DNA of 64,000 bases from Microdochium bolleyi (GCA_001566295.1 KQ964265.1:310001-374000); one strand, 5' to 3'; positions 21,789 to 33,063 are shown, numbered from the stretch's first letter. Translations and numbers: made by a program. The notes: generated from the sequence alone by a model not told the origin.

Positions 21789-22850
21789 TCACGTCTCCTT
21801 GAGCATCGCGTGCTCCCCGTAGCCCATGTAACGGATCTGTATCTGCATGCTCTCGAGCACCCTGCGCCGCATCTCGGCCGCCGAGCCCTCGACGTCGACG
21901 CCCACGAACGCGCCGTGCGTGCTGCGGAATTCGTGGCCCCCGAGCACCGCCCACATTTTGCCGATCTCGTCCGGCGCGAGCGGGATCATGTTCGGGATGC
22001 TCCACATGAAGCTGAACGAGTTCATCCCCAGCGGCCGGCGCGTGGGCGGGTCCCGGGGCGGCGCCGCCGCTCCCGAGGCGGACGACTGTGCCTCTGGTCG
22101 CGGCTCGCCGAGCGCGTCCGTCTCCCAGCTGCCCAGGCCTGCCGGGGTGGTCACGAGCGTGTCGGCGATGAGTAGCCGCCCGCTGCACAGCAGGACGAGG
22201 GAGCCCGGGAAGTGGCCGCCCAGCTTGAGGACCTTGACCGTGTCGTCGTCATCAGCGGGGGTGGGCAGCTGGGTGTCCTCGCCCGGGTTCCCCAGCCCGT
22301 CCAGCAGCGGGACGTTGAACTCGGTTCCGTGGATGAAATCCTGCCACGACGAGCTCTGCACGAGCCACTCCTTGTCCTCGAATGCCAGATACACGGGGCA
22401 GGAGAACGCGCGCGCCCACTCGACGTGCGTCGAGTAGTAGTGCGGGTGGCTGATGACGATGGCGTCGAGCCCGCCGAGCTCGTTGACGCGGGCGATGGTG
22501 TCGTCGTCGAGGAAAGTCACGCAGTCCCACAGGACGTTGCCGCGGCCCGTGCGGATCAGGACCGCGCGCTGGCCGATGGCGAACCTGGGCTCGGTGGTGA
22601 TGGACGTGAAGCGGCCCTCCGGGTCACCCGGGAACGGGGTGAAGACGTTCTTGTGGTCCTTGCGCAGGGCGTCGAGCGTGGTGAAGGCCTGCCCCGAGCG
22701 CGGCGTGAACTGCCGCGGGTCGTCGCATATGCGGCACGTCGTGATGGCCTTTGGGTCGGACGTGGGGAACTGGGTGCCGCAGGCTGTACAGACGAGATAT
22801 GAGCCTGTCGTGTGAGGGTTGTAGTCTGGTTCGGGTTGAGGGGACGCCAT
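21789..22850 (-). CDS. metallo-beta-lactamase-fold hydrolase with N-terminal CxxC/CxxC motif
   Basis: A single exon encodes 353 residues. The metal-binding motif of the MBL fold is present as SHPHYYSTHVEW (His135, His137, His142), followed by GGHFPGS (His213) and LLIADT (Asp230), the expected order for a binuclear hydrolase. The usual Asp of HxHxDH is replaced, since the motif reads HPHYYSTH. The first 45 residues carry C21-x2-C24 and C39-x2-C42, which look like a small zinc knuckle placed before the hydrolase domain. The product is probably cytosolic; no signal peptide is seen. The substrate is unknown. It overlaps nothing, and it is divergent from the amidase gene 970 bases away, so the two may share a promoter region. 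Confidence 0.85.
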   Translation of the reverse strand: MASPQPEPDYNPHTTGSYLVCTACGTQFPTSDPKAITTCRICDDPRQFTPRSGQAFTTLDALRKDHKNVFTPFPGDPEGRFTSITTEPRFAIGQRAVLIRTGRGNVLWDCVTFLDDDTIARVNELGGLDAIVISHPHYYSTHVEWARAFSCPVYLAFEDKEWLVQSSSWQDFIHGTEFNVPLLDGLGNPGEDTQLPTPADDDDTVKVLKLGGHFPGSLVLLCSGRLLIADTLVTTPAGLGSWETDALGEPRPEAQSSASGAAAPPRDPPTRRPLGMNSFSFMWSIPNMIPLAPDEIGKMWAVLGGHEFRSTHGAFVGVDVEGSAAEMRRRVLESMQIQIRYMGYGEHAMLKET

Positions 22851-23819
22851 GATGATTTGTGGTGTGGAGGTGATGTGTGGGTGGCGGGCGAGTTGATGCT
22901 GATCTTTGGTGATGACTTCCCAGACGAGATACTCGGGCTTTGGTCTTGAAATAAGTCTTTACGGGAGTGTGAGTCAACGTGTTGGATCGCCAGTTCTGCT
23001 TGATAAGACGAAAGTGGGCTGAGGCTGAAGCAAGCCGAAGCCGAAGTCACGAGTGGACATTTCAAGAGTAGTGTGGGTAGAGGGCACCCAAGAGGTTGAG
23101 CCGAAGCTCGGGAGGCTTTCTTCTGACTGCGGGAGCCACGTCAACGTTGGAGTTATGTGTATACCGGCTCCTGTTTAAACACCCTTTCGCGTGCTGAGGA
23201 CAAAGCCGTCCATGTCTCACAGATTCACGTCAATCCTCGAACCCCGCGTCATGAGGGTCACCTCGAAGAACCACATCTCAGCACTGGCCGGCTGGGACCA
23301 GCATCTGGGCTGCATACGGACAGCTACGGATTGCACCGCTCGCTGCGGTGCTGTGACCGTTCCAAGAAGCAAACTCTTGTGACGATGCAGTCGAGGTTGA
23401 GCAAGGGATGCCGATGTCTTATGCTCGGCTCTACTTGGCTGGAACCCATGGGATAGGTGCAGCGCGGCGAGTGAGCGAGTGGTGGGGCGTCGGAGAGACG
23501 GCTCGGAGTGACGAGGCGGCAGGTGGGGCGGGCGTCACTCCGGCTGCGGCTGCGGCTACCCCAACGTTCCCTGCGGGGTAGCCCGCTGCGAGCTGCTGCC
23601 ACTCGTCCCATGCCTCTCTCCGCGCGCGTCGACTTACCCAATGCGCCCTAGGTCTCGGGGCTACCTGAGGGTAGATGCGGGCTTCGCAATGATAAGCTCT
23701 GCCCCTGCCTGTCTTTCTCTTTGATCCCTTTTGTCGCGTGCTTCCTTTTTCTGGTCTTCCGTGCCAAAGACAACTTCCCCGGGCTGAAGGAACATCGCCT
23801 CCACACGAACCAGCTCACC
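22851..23819. other. divergent promoter region of MBL hydrolase and amidase
   Basis: About 970 bases lie between two start codons facing away from each other. A G/C-rich triplet run (ggctgcggctgcggct) is found near 23540. No gene is recognised. Confidence 0.55.
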
Positions 23820-25655
23820 ATGTCTTTCCTCATACAGCGGCTCGAGCATCGCCGAGACTGGTAAGTCCAGGCTGCGAAAGGCCACACCCCGACCCCTCAC
23901 ATGCTACCCCATCACTTACACTCCGGCAGCAAAGCGAAGCAGGATGAGCGTGCCCAGCGCATCAGCGGACTATCTCACCTGCGCGGCCCCTTCACATCCG
24001 CCGAGCGCAAGATCATAGACCGGCCGATAGAGAGTCTCGTCAAGGATGTCCAGAACAAGGTCATCGACGCGGCAGAGCTGCTGCACACCTACGGCAAGGT
24101 CGCCCTCAAGGCCCACGACAAGACAAATTGTGTCACAGAGATCATGATCCCCGAGGCCGAGAAATGGATCAAGGACGGCTCAGTCAACCTCAAGGGCCCC
24201 CTTGCCGGCATCCCTGTCAGTCTCAAAGACACCATGATCGTCGGCGGCTTCGACGCCACGGTAGGATTCAGCGGCTTTGTCGGCAACAAGACCGTCGAGG
24301 ATGGTGCCGTCGTCAGGTTACTCAAGGATGCCGGCGCCGTGCCATACGTCAAGACCAACCTCCCCATCACAATGCTGAGCTTCGAGTCCGCCAACGACGT
24401 CTGGGGCCGGTCAACGAATCCGTACAACAGCAAGTACACCCCCGGCGGCTCGACTGGTGGCGAGGCCGCTCTCCTCGCCCTCGGCGGGAGGATCGGTGTG
24501 GGCAGCGATGTCGCCGGCAGCGTCAGAGTCCCTGCCCACTTCTCGGGCATCTACAGCTTGCGCCCCTCGACGGGACGGTGGCCGAAGCTTGGCTTCCGCA
24601 CGAGCATGCCCGGCCAGGAGGGCGTGCCCAGCGTCTACGGCCCGATGACACGCACGCTCAACGACCTGACCTACTTCACCCGGTCCGTGATGAGCATGGA
24701 GCCGTGGAAGTACGACTACTGGGTACACCCGATGCCGTGGAAGGCGGACGTCGAGAAGGAGTACGCCGCGAAGTCGAAGCTGCGCGTCGGCGTCATGCGT
24801 ACCGATGGCGTCGTCGACCCTTCCCCGGCATGCCGGCGCGCGCTCGAGATGACCGAGGCCGCGCTGCGGAAAGCCGGGCACGAAATTGTCGAAATCGACC
24901 CGCCCTCGCCGTACGAGGCTCTGTGCATCGCCGCGCACCTCATCAACGCCGACGGCTGCCAGATGTTCAAATCCTTCTTCCGCTACGGCGAGAAGAACGA
25001 CCCGGGCGCGCACCAGATGGACTGGCTGATGCGGTTTCCCAACCCTTTCAAGTACATGTACTACCTCTGGGTCAAGTACGTGCGCCGCGACGACGTCTGG
25101 GCCGGGCTGATCCAGACCTGGCGCGCCAAGTCGGCGTACGAGAACTGGCAGCTCGTGGCGAAGCGCGAGGCGTACCGGACGCAGTGGTTCGAGTGGTGGA
25201 ATGCGGTCGATGTCGACTTCCTGCTGGTGCCGCCGAATGCCACGCCCGCCGTGCCGCACGAGGCGATGCATGACGCGGTCGCCAGCTGCGGGTACACTTT
25301 CTTATTCAACTTGGTGAGTTCTCTTCATTCTCTTGCACTTGTTCCCTGGTTCCTTTTATCTGGTACTGTACTGACCACATCTCGAAACACACAGCTCGAC
25401 TACACAGCAGGCGTCATCCCCGTGACACACGTCGACAAGGCCCTCGACAAGCTCCCTGGGTCCTTCGACATCCGAAAGCTCAACGGCGTCGCCCAGGGCG
25501 CGTACAAACACTACGACGCCGAGGATATGCACGGCCTGCCTGTCGGCGTGCAGATCGTCGGCCGCCGGCTCGAGGAGGAGAAGGTTCTGGCCATCATGAA
25601 GCGGGTAGAGGACGCGCTTGGCGACGACAAGTTCAAGCTGCTAGAGATTGATTAA
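23820..25655 (+). CDS. amidase-signature hydrolase (acetamidase/FAAH-like)
   Basis: Hydrolyses an amide bond by the Ser-cisSer-Lys mechanism. Three exons close in phase: 23820-23860, 23930-25313 and 25395-25655, giving 561 residues; introns are 69 and 81 nt. The short first exon (MSFLIQRLEHRRD) gives a typical fungal amidase N-terminus and is preferred over an in-frame Met within the first intron. The catalytic residues are intact and correctly spaced: Lys113 in VSLKDT, Ser188 in GGSTGGEAALLALGG, and Ser211 in SDVAGSVRVPAHFSG. The 81-nt second intron has no in-frame stop and a multiple-of-three length, so retention would insert 27 residues without breaking the frame. The substrate is not evident. 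It could act on acetamide, fatty-acid amides or plant-derived amides. Confidence 0.92.
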
Positions 25656-26323
25656 GCCGGGTGGGCTATCGCCTATTGTTTGACAGTGGCATGCAGTCAG
25701 ATTCCCATCGGAAGAGGACGATATTATGTGATCCGTTGCGATTCTGTGATTCGAAGCATGTCTTGAAGGCTGGCGTTGTGATCATTCGAGGCCGGTTTCT
25801 CCACATAGGTCCGCGACTTACAATCGATCTTGATACTTTTCTTGCCAAGCACATGCGTATTATGTTCTGCACCTCCTTTCGACAAGGCCATACATATAAC
25901 AGGGACGATATCCTTGCAAAAAAGTCATGAGCCCATGCACAATGAATCGCAAAGCATCGTCCGCACACGAGACACCCTGCAAGCTCCGAAATCGGCGCCT
26001 GTGGAGGACCCCCGGATCCGCCAGACGGCACGAGCTCCGGTCCGGCAGGCGGCGCCCGCCCCCCGCTTTCGGCGGACGGCCGACGTCGAAGATGAGATGG
26101 GCAAGCATATAAGCCAAGTCCATCGCTCCTCTCAAAATTTATGCTTAATCGGTTGAAGATCTTTCATGAACTCCTGTGTGACTTGCAGGTATCGGGCTGA
26201 TCTCAAAATTCGATTACCACAAGCAGACGAATTTCTGTCTGATCTTACAGCCTCTTGCTGTTCCAGCCTTCCGGAGAAACCACACCAAAGATCAACATTA
26301 CCTCGCTACGGGCAGATTCAGCC
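25656..26323. other. intergenic, amidase 3' end and methyltransferase promoter
   Basis: The region is relatively AT-rich between 25700 and 26300. Only short frames occur. No gene or RNA recognised. Confidence 0.5.
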
Positions 26324-27556
26324 ATGACTGCTCCTTCAACAGAAAACAAAGATCACTGGTCCTCCGAGGTATGTTTTCCTGACCTCGGGTCGTAAGTCCA
26401 GCTCGTACTCCTTTTCCGTGCACCGTGGAGGAGCAGTCCCTAGCTATAGGTCGGCGGTGGCTGAGGATATCTACTCCTCCTGTGCGCCGTCAAGTATTTG
26501 TACAGAGAGAAGAATTGACAAATTGTTGCTCGTTCAAACCAGGCCTACCAGAAAGCCGCAGACTTCGTGCCCAAGCTCGCGACCAAAGTCCTCCAGTGGC
26601 TCGACCCGCAGCCAGACGACGTGATCCTGGACCTCGGCTGCGGAGGTAAGAAGCAATTCCTCTGTTTCATTCTTGCGCCCCTGGACGCTTGCTAACGCTT
26701 GATGTGAATGTCCCAGATGGCGTGATCAACATCCAGGTCGCCACGGACATCCTGGCCCGCGGGAGCGGCCGGATCCACGGCACCGACGCGTCGGCGAGCA
26801 TGATCGACGCCGCGCGCAAAGCCGCCGGGGAGAAGGGGCTTGGGGAGAAGTGTACATTCGAAGGTAAATCCATCCAACATCTTCTTCTTCTTCTTCTTCT
26901 TTTTCTTGAACCTACACCATGTTTTTCTCATGATCTGCTGGTCTTACCGACTGCTAAGCCCACCGTCCGCTCCTCAAACAGTCGTCGACGCCACAGCACT
27001 CCCCTCGTACCCCGAACTCCAAACGGGAATGGTCTTCAACAAGGCCTTCTCGAACGCGGCCATGCACTGGATCCTCCGCCCGGAGGCCACGCGGCCCGCG
27101 TTCTTCACGGGCGTGCGCGATGCGCTGCAGCAGGGCGGCACTTTCGCGTTCGAGATGGGCGGGCTGGGCAACGTCGTGGAGATGCGGACCGCGCTGCTCA
27201 TGGCGGTCGCTCGGCGCTGCGGGCCGGAAGGCCTGAAGAAGGCGATGGAGTTCGACCCTTGGTTCTTCCCGGACGAGGACTGGATCAGGGACATGATGGA
27301 GGTGCAAGTCGGCGGGTGGAAGATCGAGAAGATCGAGCGCGAATACAGGCCCACGCCCGCGGCGGCGGGAGGTAAAGGCGTGGAAGGATGGGTCAGGCTC
27401 ATGGGGGCCAGGTTCTTCGAGGCGATCCCCGACGAGAAAGGGAGGGAGGAGGCGGTCGCGGAGGTGGTGCAGGTGCTGGATCAGGTCTGTGCTAAGCCTG
27501 GTGGTGGGTGGCAGTATGGGTATGTCAGGCTGAGGGCTGTTGTGCGGAAGCTATGA
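26324..27556 (+). CDS. SAM-dependent methyltransferase, class I
   Basis: Four exons close in phase: 26324-26368, 26543-26645, 26717-26863 and 26982-27556, giving 289 residues; introns are 174, 71 and 118 nt. Motif I reads VILDLGCGDGVINIQ across the exon 2-3 junction and is followed by the acidic-loop motif HGTDASASMIDAARK. Motif II/III follows as VVDATALPSYPE, with NAAMHWI and a post-motif LQQGGTFAFEM. This is the arrangement of the trans-aconitate methyltransferase-like fungal group, which methylates small carboxylates or natural products. The actual substrate is unknown. The third intron contains a pyrimidine-rich CTT microsatellite. It belongs to the enzyme run at 20-32 kb. Confidence 0.9.
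26881..26900 (+). repeat. (CTT)n microsatellite in intron
   Basis: Six full CTT units plus two bases lie in the third intron of the methyltransferase gene, upstream of its acceptor. It adds to the polypyrimidine content of that intron. Confidence 0.85.
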
Positions 27557-27802
27557 GAACTGTCACGAGGGGGGTGAGGATGACTCAAAGCATACGCAAT
27601 CGAATACTGAGGAAACCAGAGACGATGTCTGGCCACCGTTTTTGATCAACAGCTTTTACTTTAAAAATCTTGAGCCGTTTCACATATTATGACGGCAAAA
27701 TGTGCTTGCGTATCAGCCAGAAAAGAAAAACTTCCACGCCAGGAGGTTAGTTCTCATTGTCGTTCCCTGGTGTGGGTGAGAACAGCCTAGCCTGCCCTGT
27801 GC

Positions 27803-28870
27803 CTAGTTGAAGAACAAGAACTGCCCCTGCCTCCGCGCCTCGTCCCGCGTGTACCGCACCCCGTGGACCTTCAGCCCATTGCTATCCAGCAGCGTGATCG
27901 TGCCGCCTTTATTCGACAGCGGCGCACCGGGCACCGCGAAAGTCCTCTTCGACATCCCCACCAGGCTCCCGCTCAGGCTCTGCGTGGCACCCTTGCCGTT
28001 CCCAACGCCCCAGGACGCGAGGCTGATGCTGTTCGCGGAGCGGTTGTACAGCGTCACGGACTCGCCGGACACGCCGCGCTGACCGTCTGGGCCGGACGGG
28101 TTGACTAGCGCCGCCTGAATGACTACCTGCGCGTCATCATCATCGCCAGAGGGGGTAGCTGGGCTCGGAGCCTCGCCGTTCTGGGGCGGGGGAGGTTGCT
28201 GCGGGCCGGACTTCTTCTTGTACAGCGAGGCAAAGTCCGCGTCGCCGATCGGCTGCCCGGTCTCGTCGTTGGTGTGGTACTTCTGGACCCCGAACGCCAG
28301 GAACACGGCCTCGAAGTGGCCGTCGGGGAACCCAAAGATCAAGCCACCGTCCTGGTACACGCCGTTGTACTGCGCGAATTTGCCCTCATTGCCCTGGTTC
28401 ATGTGCACGTCGTGGATCCCGTCCTTGCCGCGGAACGGCTCGCCGAACAGATACACCGTGGCCTCGGAGGCGATGGCGTTGTTGAGGATCGGGGTGAAGT
28501 AGTCGATCATGTCGTTCCCGGGGCCGGGGATGTCGTGGTCGAGCAAGGAGCCTTCCCTGAGCTGGAGGATGTTGCTGCGGATGTAATCCAGGCTCAGCTC
28601 CCTGTTGCCTTTGAGGTCGTGGAACCCGGGGCTGAGACCCTGGAGGTCGTCGAGCATCGGGTGCTTGAAGTCCGGGTAGATCCAGAACACGAGCCGGCTC
28701 TCCTTGCTCTTGGACTTGATGTTGATGGCTGCCTTGAGGGTGCTGCTCTTCCCGTCGTCGTAGATCAGGTGGATGTGCGGGCTGTCCGGGTCCTGCTCGT
28801 GGGTCTCGGCTGTGAAGCTGACAGGCTTGGCCACCCAGACTCCGTACTCATTGAGACCTTGGGGAGGCAT
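27803..28870 (-). CDS. DUF2278 (YukJ-like) protein with C-terminal lamin-tail-like domain
   Basis: The chosen ATG at 28870 (MPPQGLNEYGVWVAK) gives 355 residues; the open frame extends to 29131 but that part is leader. The N-terminal domain (about residues 1-215) has the marks of DUF2278/YukJ: YGVWVAKPVSF at the start, HIHLIYDDG, LDYIRSNIL, then HDVHMNQGN and GVYQDGGLIF. After a Pro-rich linker (about 223-248) comes a beta-rich domain with VTLYNRSANSISLASWGV that looks like a lamin-tail domain. In bacteria the DUF2278 family is of unknown function; several fungal homologues have the same two-domain layout. Its mixed bacterial/fungal distribution makes an origin by transfer possible. There is no signal peptide. 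Confidence 0.85.
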   Translation of the reverse strand: MPPQGLNEYGVWVAKPVSFTAETHEQDPDSPHIHLIYDDGKSSTLKAAINIKSKSKESRLVFWIYPDFKHPMLDDLQGLSPGFHDLKGNRELSLDYIRSNILQLREGSLLDHDIPGPGNDMIDYFTPILNNAIASEATVYLFGEPFRGKDGIHDVHMNQGNEGKFAQYNGVYQDGGLIFGFPDGHFEAVFLAFGVQKYHTNDETGQPIGDADFASLYKKKSGPQQPPPPQNGEAPSPATPSGDDDDAQVVIQAALVNPSGPDGQRGVSGESVTLYNRSANSISLASWGVGNGKGATQSLSGSLVGMSKRTFAVPGAPLSNKGGTITLLDSNGLKVHGVRYTRDEARRQGQFLFFN

Positions 28871-30147
28871 GACAAGATTATGTTCGAGGGGGATCTTAAT
28901 TGAGTCGAAAAGTGATTGGTACTGTATGTTTTTAGTTGATCTGATATTGGTCTTTGCCGAATGAGCACCTCCAGCAGAATGCACCCGGCAGACGTCGTTC
29001 TTATATGCTACTTTCTTCTCTCCACGAAAACCATGACTGTGTAACCGGACTACAAGAGTCCTATGTATACCTCGCAACACCCTCGAGGTGCAAGGACTCG
29101 GAAGCAGAAATGCCAACACCCGAATCAGCAAGTTTTCCGACGCCTGACATGCAGCCCTACGCCACCAGGACTCTCACACAGCCGCGTGTCTCAACTATGT
29201 GTATCGGGTGATTGGGTCAGAACAGCACCATCCACTGGGTCTTACTGTGCTACCGGCCCGCGCCGTAAGCCCGGACTCTTTGCGGGGGTCTAGAACTGCC
29301 GGCCATCCTCGCTTTGTGTGACACACTCTAAAAGAAAGACTGAAAGCAGTGCCGGTGGCTGGTGGTTCGAGACAGGTTTGTGGTGGCTTGGCAAGACCTA
29401 GAGGCTCAGCTGAACAGCCATCACCGGACGGTCTAGGCCAGGGCGCGCAAAGCATGGACTGACCGTGAACGATCATGCAAACCTTGGAATGAGGGCGTCT
29501 GACAAGTAATTATGCTATGACAAACAACATGTCGTGTGGCTAAGTATTTTCTCGTCCCCGCCTGTCACTATCACTGCCGGAGAGCCTAATTAGAAAGCAA
29601 AAGACTTGGTACAACGCGGCACAGCCCCTGGAGTATTGTCACGCAATTGCGCACAAATTTCGTGGCTGAATCGACCGCGGAAGTAGCTGTGTCACTGTCT
29701 TATAAAACAAGGAGAAAGATAAAATGAAAGGAACATGCAAAAGCTGGCATCAATCTAACCACAAGAGAGTTGTAACGTAGCTCCAGGGCAGAAGAGAGCT
29801 GGATTCGAGCTGGATTCCGCGTGTGCATCACTGTAGCAGGATCGTCCGAACGATTATAGGCGCGAACTTGGCAGACGATGTGGCTGTTCCTATGACTGAG
29901 GGTGCTAAGTTTCACGAAAATCTGGGACCTGAGCAGAAGAAAATTGACCACAAAGTCTGGCGCAGCCCAGTGTCTCGTTCCTGGTGAACACACGGCCGCT
30001 ACCGCCACAGGTGCATGATATGAAGCGACTGTTCTAGAGCAAAAATTAGTGCAATTGTCAGATCCAATTGTTTACAATGTCCGCCACGTCCCCATGTGGA
30101 TGCGGATCTGTAGGTATTATTCATGTGCGAAACCGTGCCCGGTGTTC
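28871..30147. other. intergenic, no gene recognised
   Basis: This stretch of 1.3 kb lies upstream of the DUF2278 gene and downstream of the P450 stop codon. It is more AT-rich between 29500 and 30000. No gene or RNA recognised. Confidence 0.5.
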
Positions 30148-32186
30148 TCATCGCACCAACCTGACTTGCACTGGCATGTCGTCCTTGACTTGTGCAGCCC
30201 CTGGACCCGTAGGATACAGCCGCTGGCCACATATTGTGTCCTTGGGCGCGTCGACTTGACCTCTATCGATCATTGTCAGTACTGATGAGAAGAGTAGAAG
30301 TGGGCGCCGTCCGCCACGCGAAGGAATGCGTGTCCGAAAGGTGCACTTACTTCAACGCATCCCACTGCTCCCAGGCCTCGCGAATCTCGAACTTCCTCAC
30401 GATCAACGCGGCAGCAAGCTTCAATTCGGCAATGGCGAGCTCCTTGCCGATACAGACCCGCGGGCCGCCCCCGAAACCTCGGAACAGGTCGCTCGTCGGG
30501 CCGCCATACTTTGGGTGCAGCGGATGGTCCTTATCCTCTGCACTAACAAGCCAGCGCTCCGGAAGGAACTCGTCGGGTCGCGGCCAGTGCTCGGGCGACC
30601 GCTGGATGTACGAAGAGCCGTCCTGTATGGCGAACCCGGTTGTCGGGTACATTTGGCCGGTCGAAGCGTAAGCGAGACGGAAGCCTGCGGTGGGTGCGGC
30701 GTCGTGGTTGTGGCGGAGAACGATGATGGGCTGGTGGAGCCGGAGAGTCTCCTTGATCACGGCTGCAGTATACGGGAGGTTGTTTAGAAGGTGCGGTGAA
30801 TCGCGCACGGCAGCTGCCGCCGACGCTACGGGGTCGACACCGTCAACAAGAGCTCCCAAGATCTGATCGTGCTCGGCTCGCAGCGTTGCGAGACAGCTTG
30901 GGTTGTCCTGCAGCTCCTTGAACATCCAACACAGTGCTGTCGCCGTCGTGTCGAACCCGGCGAACATCATGATCTTGAGTGTACTGGACAGCGCCTTGAC
31001 GGAGTGAAGGTCTGCCGGTATGTCCTTCTCGCAGGCCACGTCGACAAGAGTCTTCATGTTGCGCATGCGCTCCTCCTCGTGCGGCTCTTCGCCCGCCACA
31101 CTTTTGAATGAGTCGCCCAAGCCCAGAGCTCTGTAAATGACAGGGTCCAGGAATTCGTCCATCGTCTTGTGGTTCTTCGCTAGTGCCCTGGGGTACTTGC
31201 GCCCAGCAGACATGAAGTTCGAAAGCCAGCCAGGCCACGTCATGAGCTCCTTGCCGATGTCAATCGTGGATAGCAGGGCGACTCTCGTGGGACATCCACC
31301 AATATCAGTGCTTGTCTGGTCATGCAGGCGCCGGCCTCTGTGAAGCCATGTCAGCGAGTGTAGACTTCAGCTTGCAACTGGAGTGTGACATACACTAAAG
31401 CTCTGCCAATGACATCCAAGGTGAGACTGCTCGTCCGATGCCACAAAGGAAAAGGTTGACCCCATCCTTCCGACTCTGCTTCACGACCGCTCCCAGCCAT
31501 CTTTTCGAGCCCCTGCGTGAAGACAGTCATCTCGTCAATGATGTCTGGCAACAGCGCCGAGAGATTGCGGCTGCTGAACGCCGGGTTGAGCCTGCCTCGC
31601 CACAGCTTCCACTCCTCGCCGTCCATGCACGCGAGGTCTTTCTTGTCCGTGAGCGGCGCGACGCCGGCTGTGATGAGTGGCCCCTTGGTGACCCCGGCTG
31701 GGTGGCCAGGCTGGGCGGCAAGCCACTGGGTCGCCATGTCCACGTCGCAGATGATGGCCATGGGGGCGGAGGCCATGGGCCACAAGTCGAGATAGATGAC
31801 TGGTGGCAGGTCACTGTCGTCTGTGTGCTCTGGCAGGTACCTCTTGCGGTTGCGGGCGAGCCAGGCTTCTAGTTCTACGGCGTTGGTGTCGGCTGGATGC
31901 GACTTGTAAAAGTCGAAGACGATTGGCAGGTGGCCGGATATCCATGAGTGAGTGAGGATGGGCTTTTGTGTCCCCAGCATGTTAGCACGGCTGCTGCGCG
32001 TGGGTGGTCGGGAGCCACAGCACTTACGATGCCCTCGGCCTGGAGGTTCCGTATCTTGCTGCGCTTGGTGTACAACTTGCGCAGCAAAGCTGCGAGGCCT
32101 GCTGTCGTGAGACCGAGCAGGACATAGGCAGGATGGACTGCCAAGATCCTCGCAAGCACATCCTCGAGGCGCAACGAGGAGGCCAT
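30148..32186 (-). CDS. cytochrome P450 monooxygenase
   Basis: Microsomal heme monooxygenase. Four exons close in phase: 32186-32028, 31962-31394, 31337-30351 and 30262-30148, giving 609 residues; introns are 65, 56 and 88 nt. The last exon was found from its splice sites and gives a normal fungal P450 C-terminus (RLYPTGPGAAQVKDDMPVQV). A membrane anchor spans about residues 16-34 (VHPAYVLLGLTTAGLAALL). Key motifs are the I-helix AGFDTTATA, the K-helix KETLRLHQP (ExxR), the PERW segment, and the heme loop FGGGPRVCIG with ligand Cys538. At 609 residues it is longer than the usual 500-530. The CYP family cannot be fixed by eye. It closes the run of oxidative and hydrolytic enzyme genes. Confidence 0.93.
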
Positions 32187-33063
32187 GGTGCTTGAGCAAT
32201 ATGGCCGCCCAGGTGGAAGAAATGTGATGATAGTGCCGGGTCGAAGAAGGAAAGAAAGCAGGCCCCTCTTATCCCGGATGGGAGTGATTCCAGGGCACGT
32301 CGTCACTCACGTATGACCATGCTGGGGGATCCCGCCCAGCTGGTGACTGGACACATGCCCTAGGGAACGCTTACCTCAGGTAGGGAGGACCAACAGCTTC
32401 CCCTCTTTTGTGCTGTGGGCACTGGACAGTAGGAGAGCGAGCATACTAAGTGGCCGGTATCTGAGGCAAGGCAGGGTGTCCATGGCTTCCAGAGCAACAG
32501 GTCGCGCAGGCTGGTGCAGATAGAGACGCGCGGGAGGAAGACAGGCGGAGCTGTCCGCATCCATGCTTGGCGATGCTGCGCTTCGTATAGAGCGCCCCTG
32601 CAGGACGGGCAGGTGTGATGGGGCATCATAGGACGGGGCCGGGGACGTGAGGACAAGGCTGGCGCAGTGCAGCCACTCAGCGCCGCGCACCAGGCAAAGT
32701 GCTGCCTCTTTCGAGAGTGGGCCCGAACCACCCCTGCAACCCGACACTCGCTCGGGTAGCACAAGGTTCGCATCCAAGGTTGTCTCCAGCCGTGGCTGAC
32801 CATGGGCTTCTAGCTTCTCGTGTGCTGATTGCTCAACTCTAACTGCCCCAACAACCTCCTAGCTACGGGCGTCAGATGCTGAGCAGGCAGGGGTCGGGAG
32901 CCACCACTGCTTCCGGTCAAACGTTACACAGGACCATGGCGAACACTGTTAACAGGGTTCAAATGGCATAATCCAGTAGGGCCAAGTGTCTGGGACGCAA
33001 CATCCCCCGACCAGGCAGTTCTGGGTTCCAGTGAACAACCATCTGAAGACAGCGTGGCTATCG
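32187..33063. other. intergenic, P450 promoter side
   Basis: This lies upstream of the minus-strand P450 and downstream of the minus-strand DUF3176 gene. The frames are short and overlapping. No gene recognised. Confidence 0.5.

Noticed and set aside
20430..32186. A complete secondary-metabolite cluster
   Set aside because: No polyketide synthase, peptide synthetase, terpene cyclase or dedicated regulator is visible, so only a weaker tailoring or catabolic-cluster claim is made.
32376..32803. Overlapping minus-strand frames upstream of the P450
   Set aside because: No domain or conserved start; composition typical of noncoding DNA.
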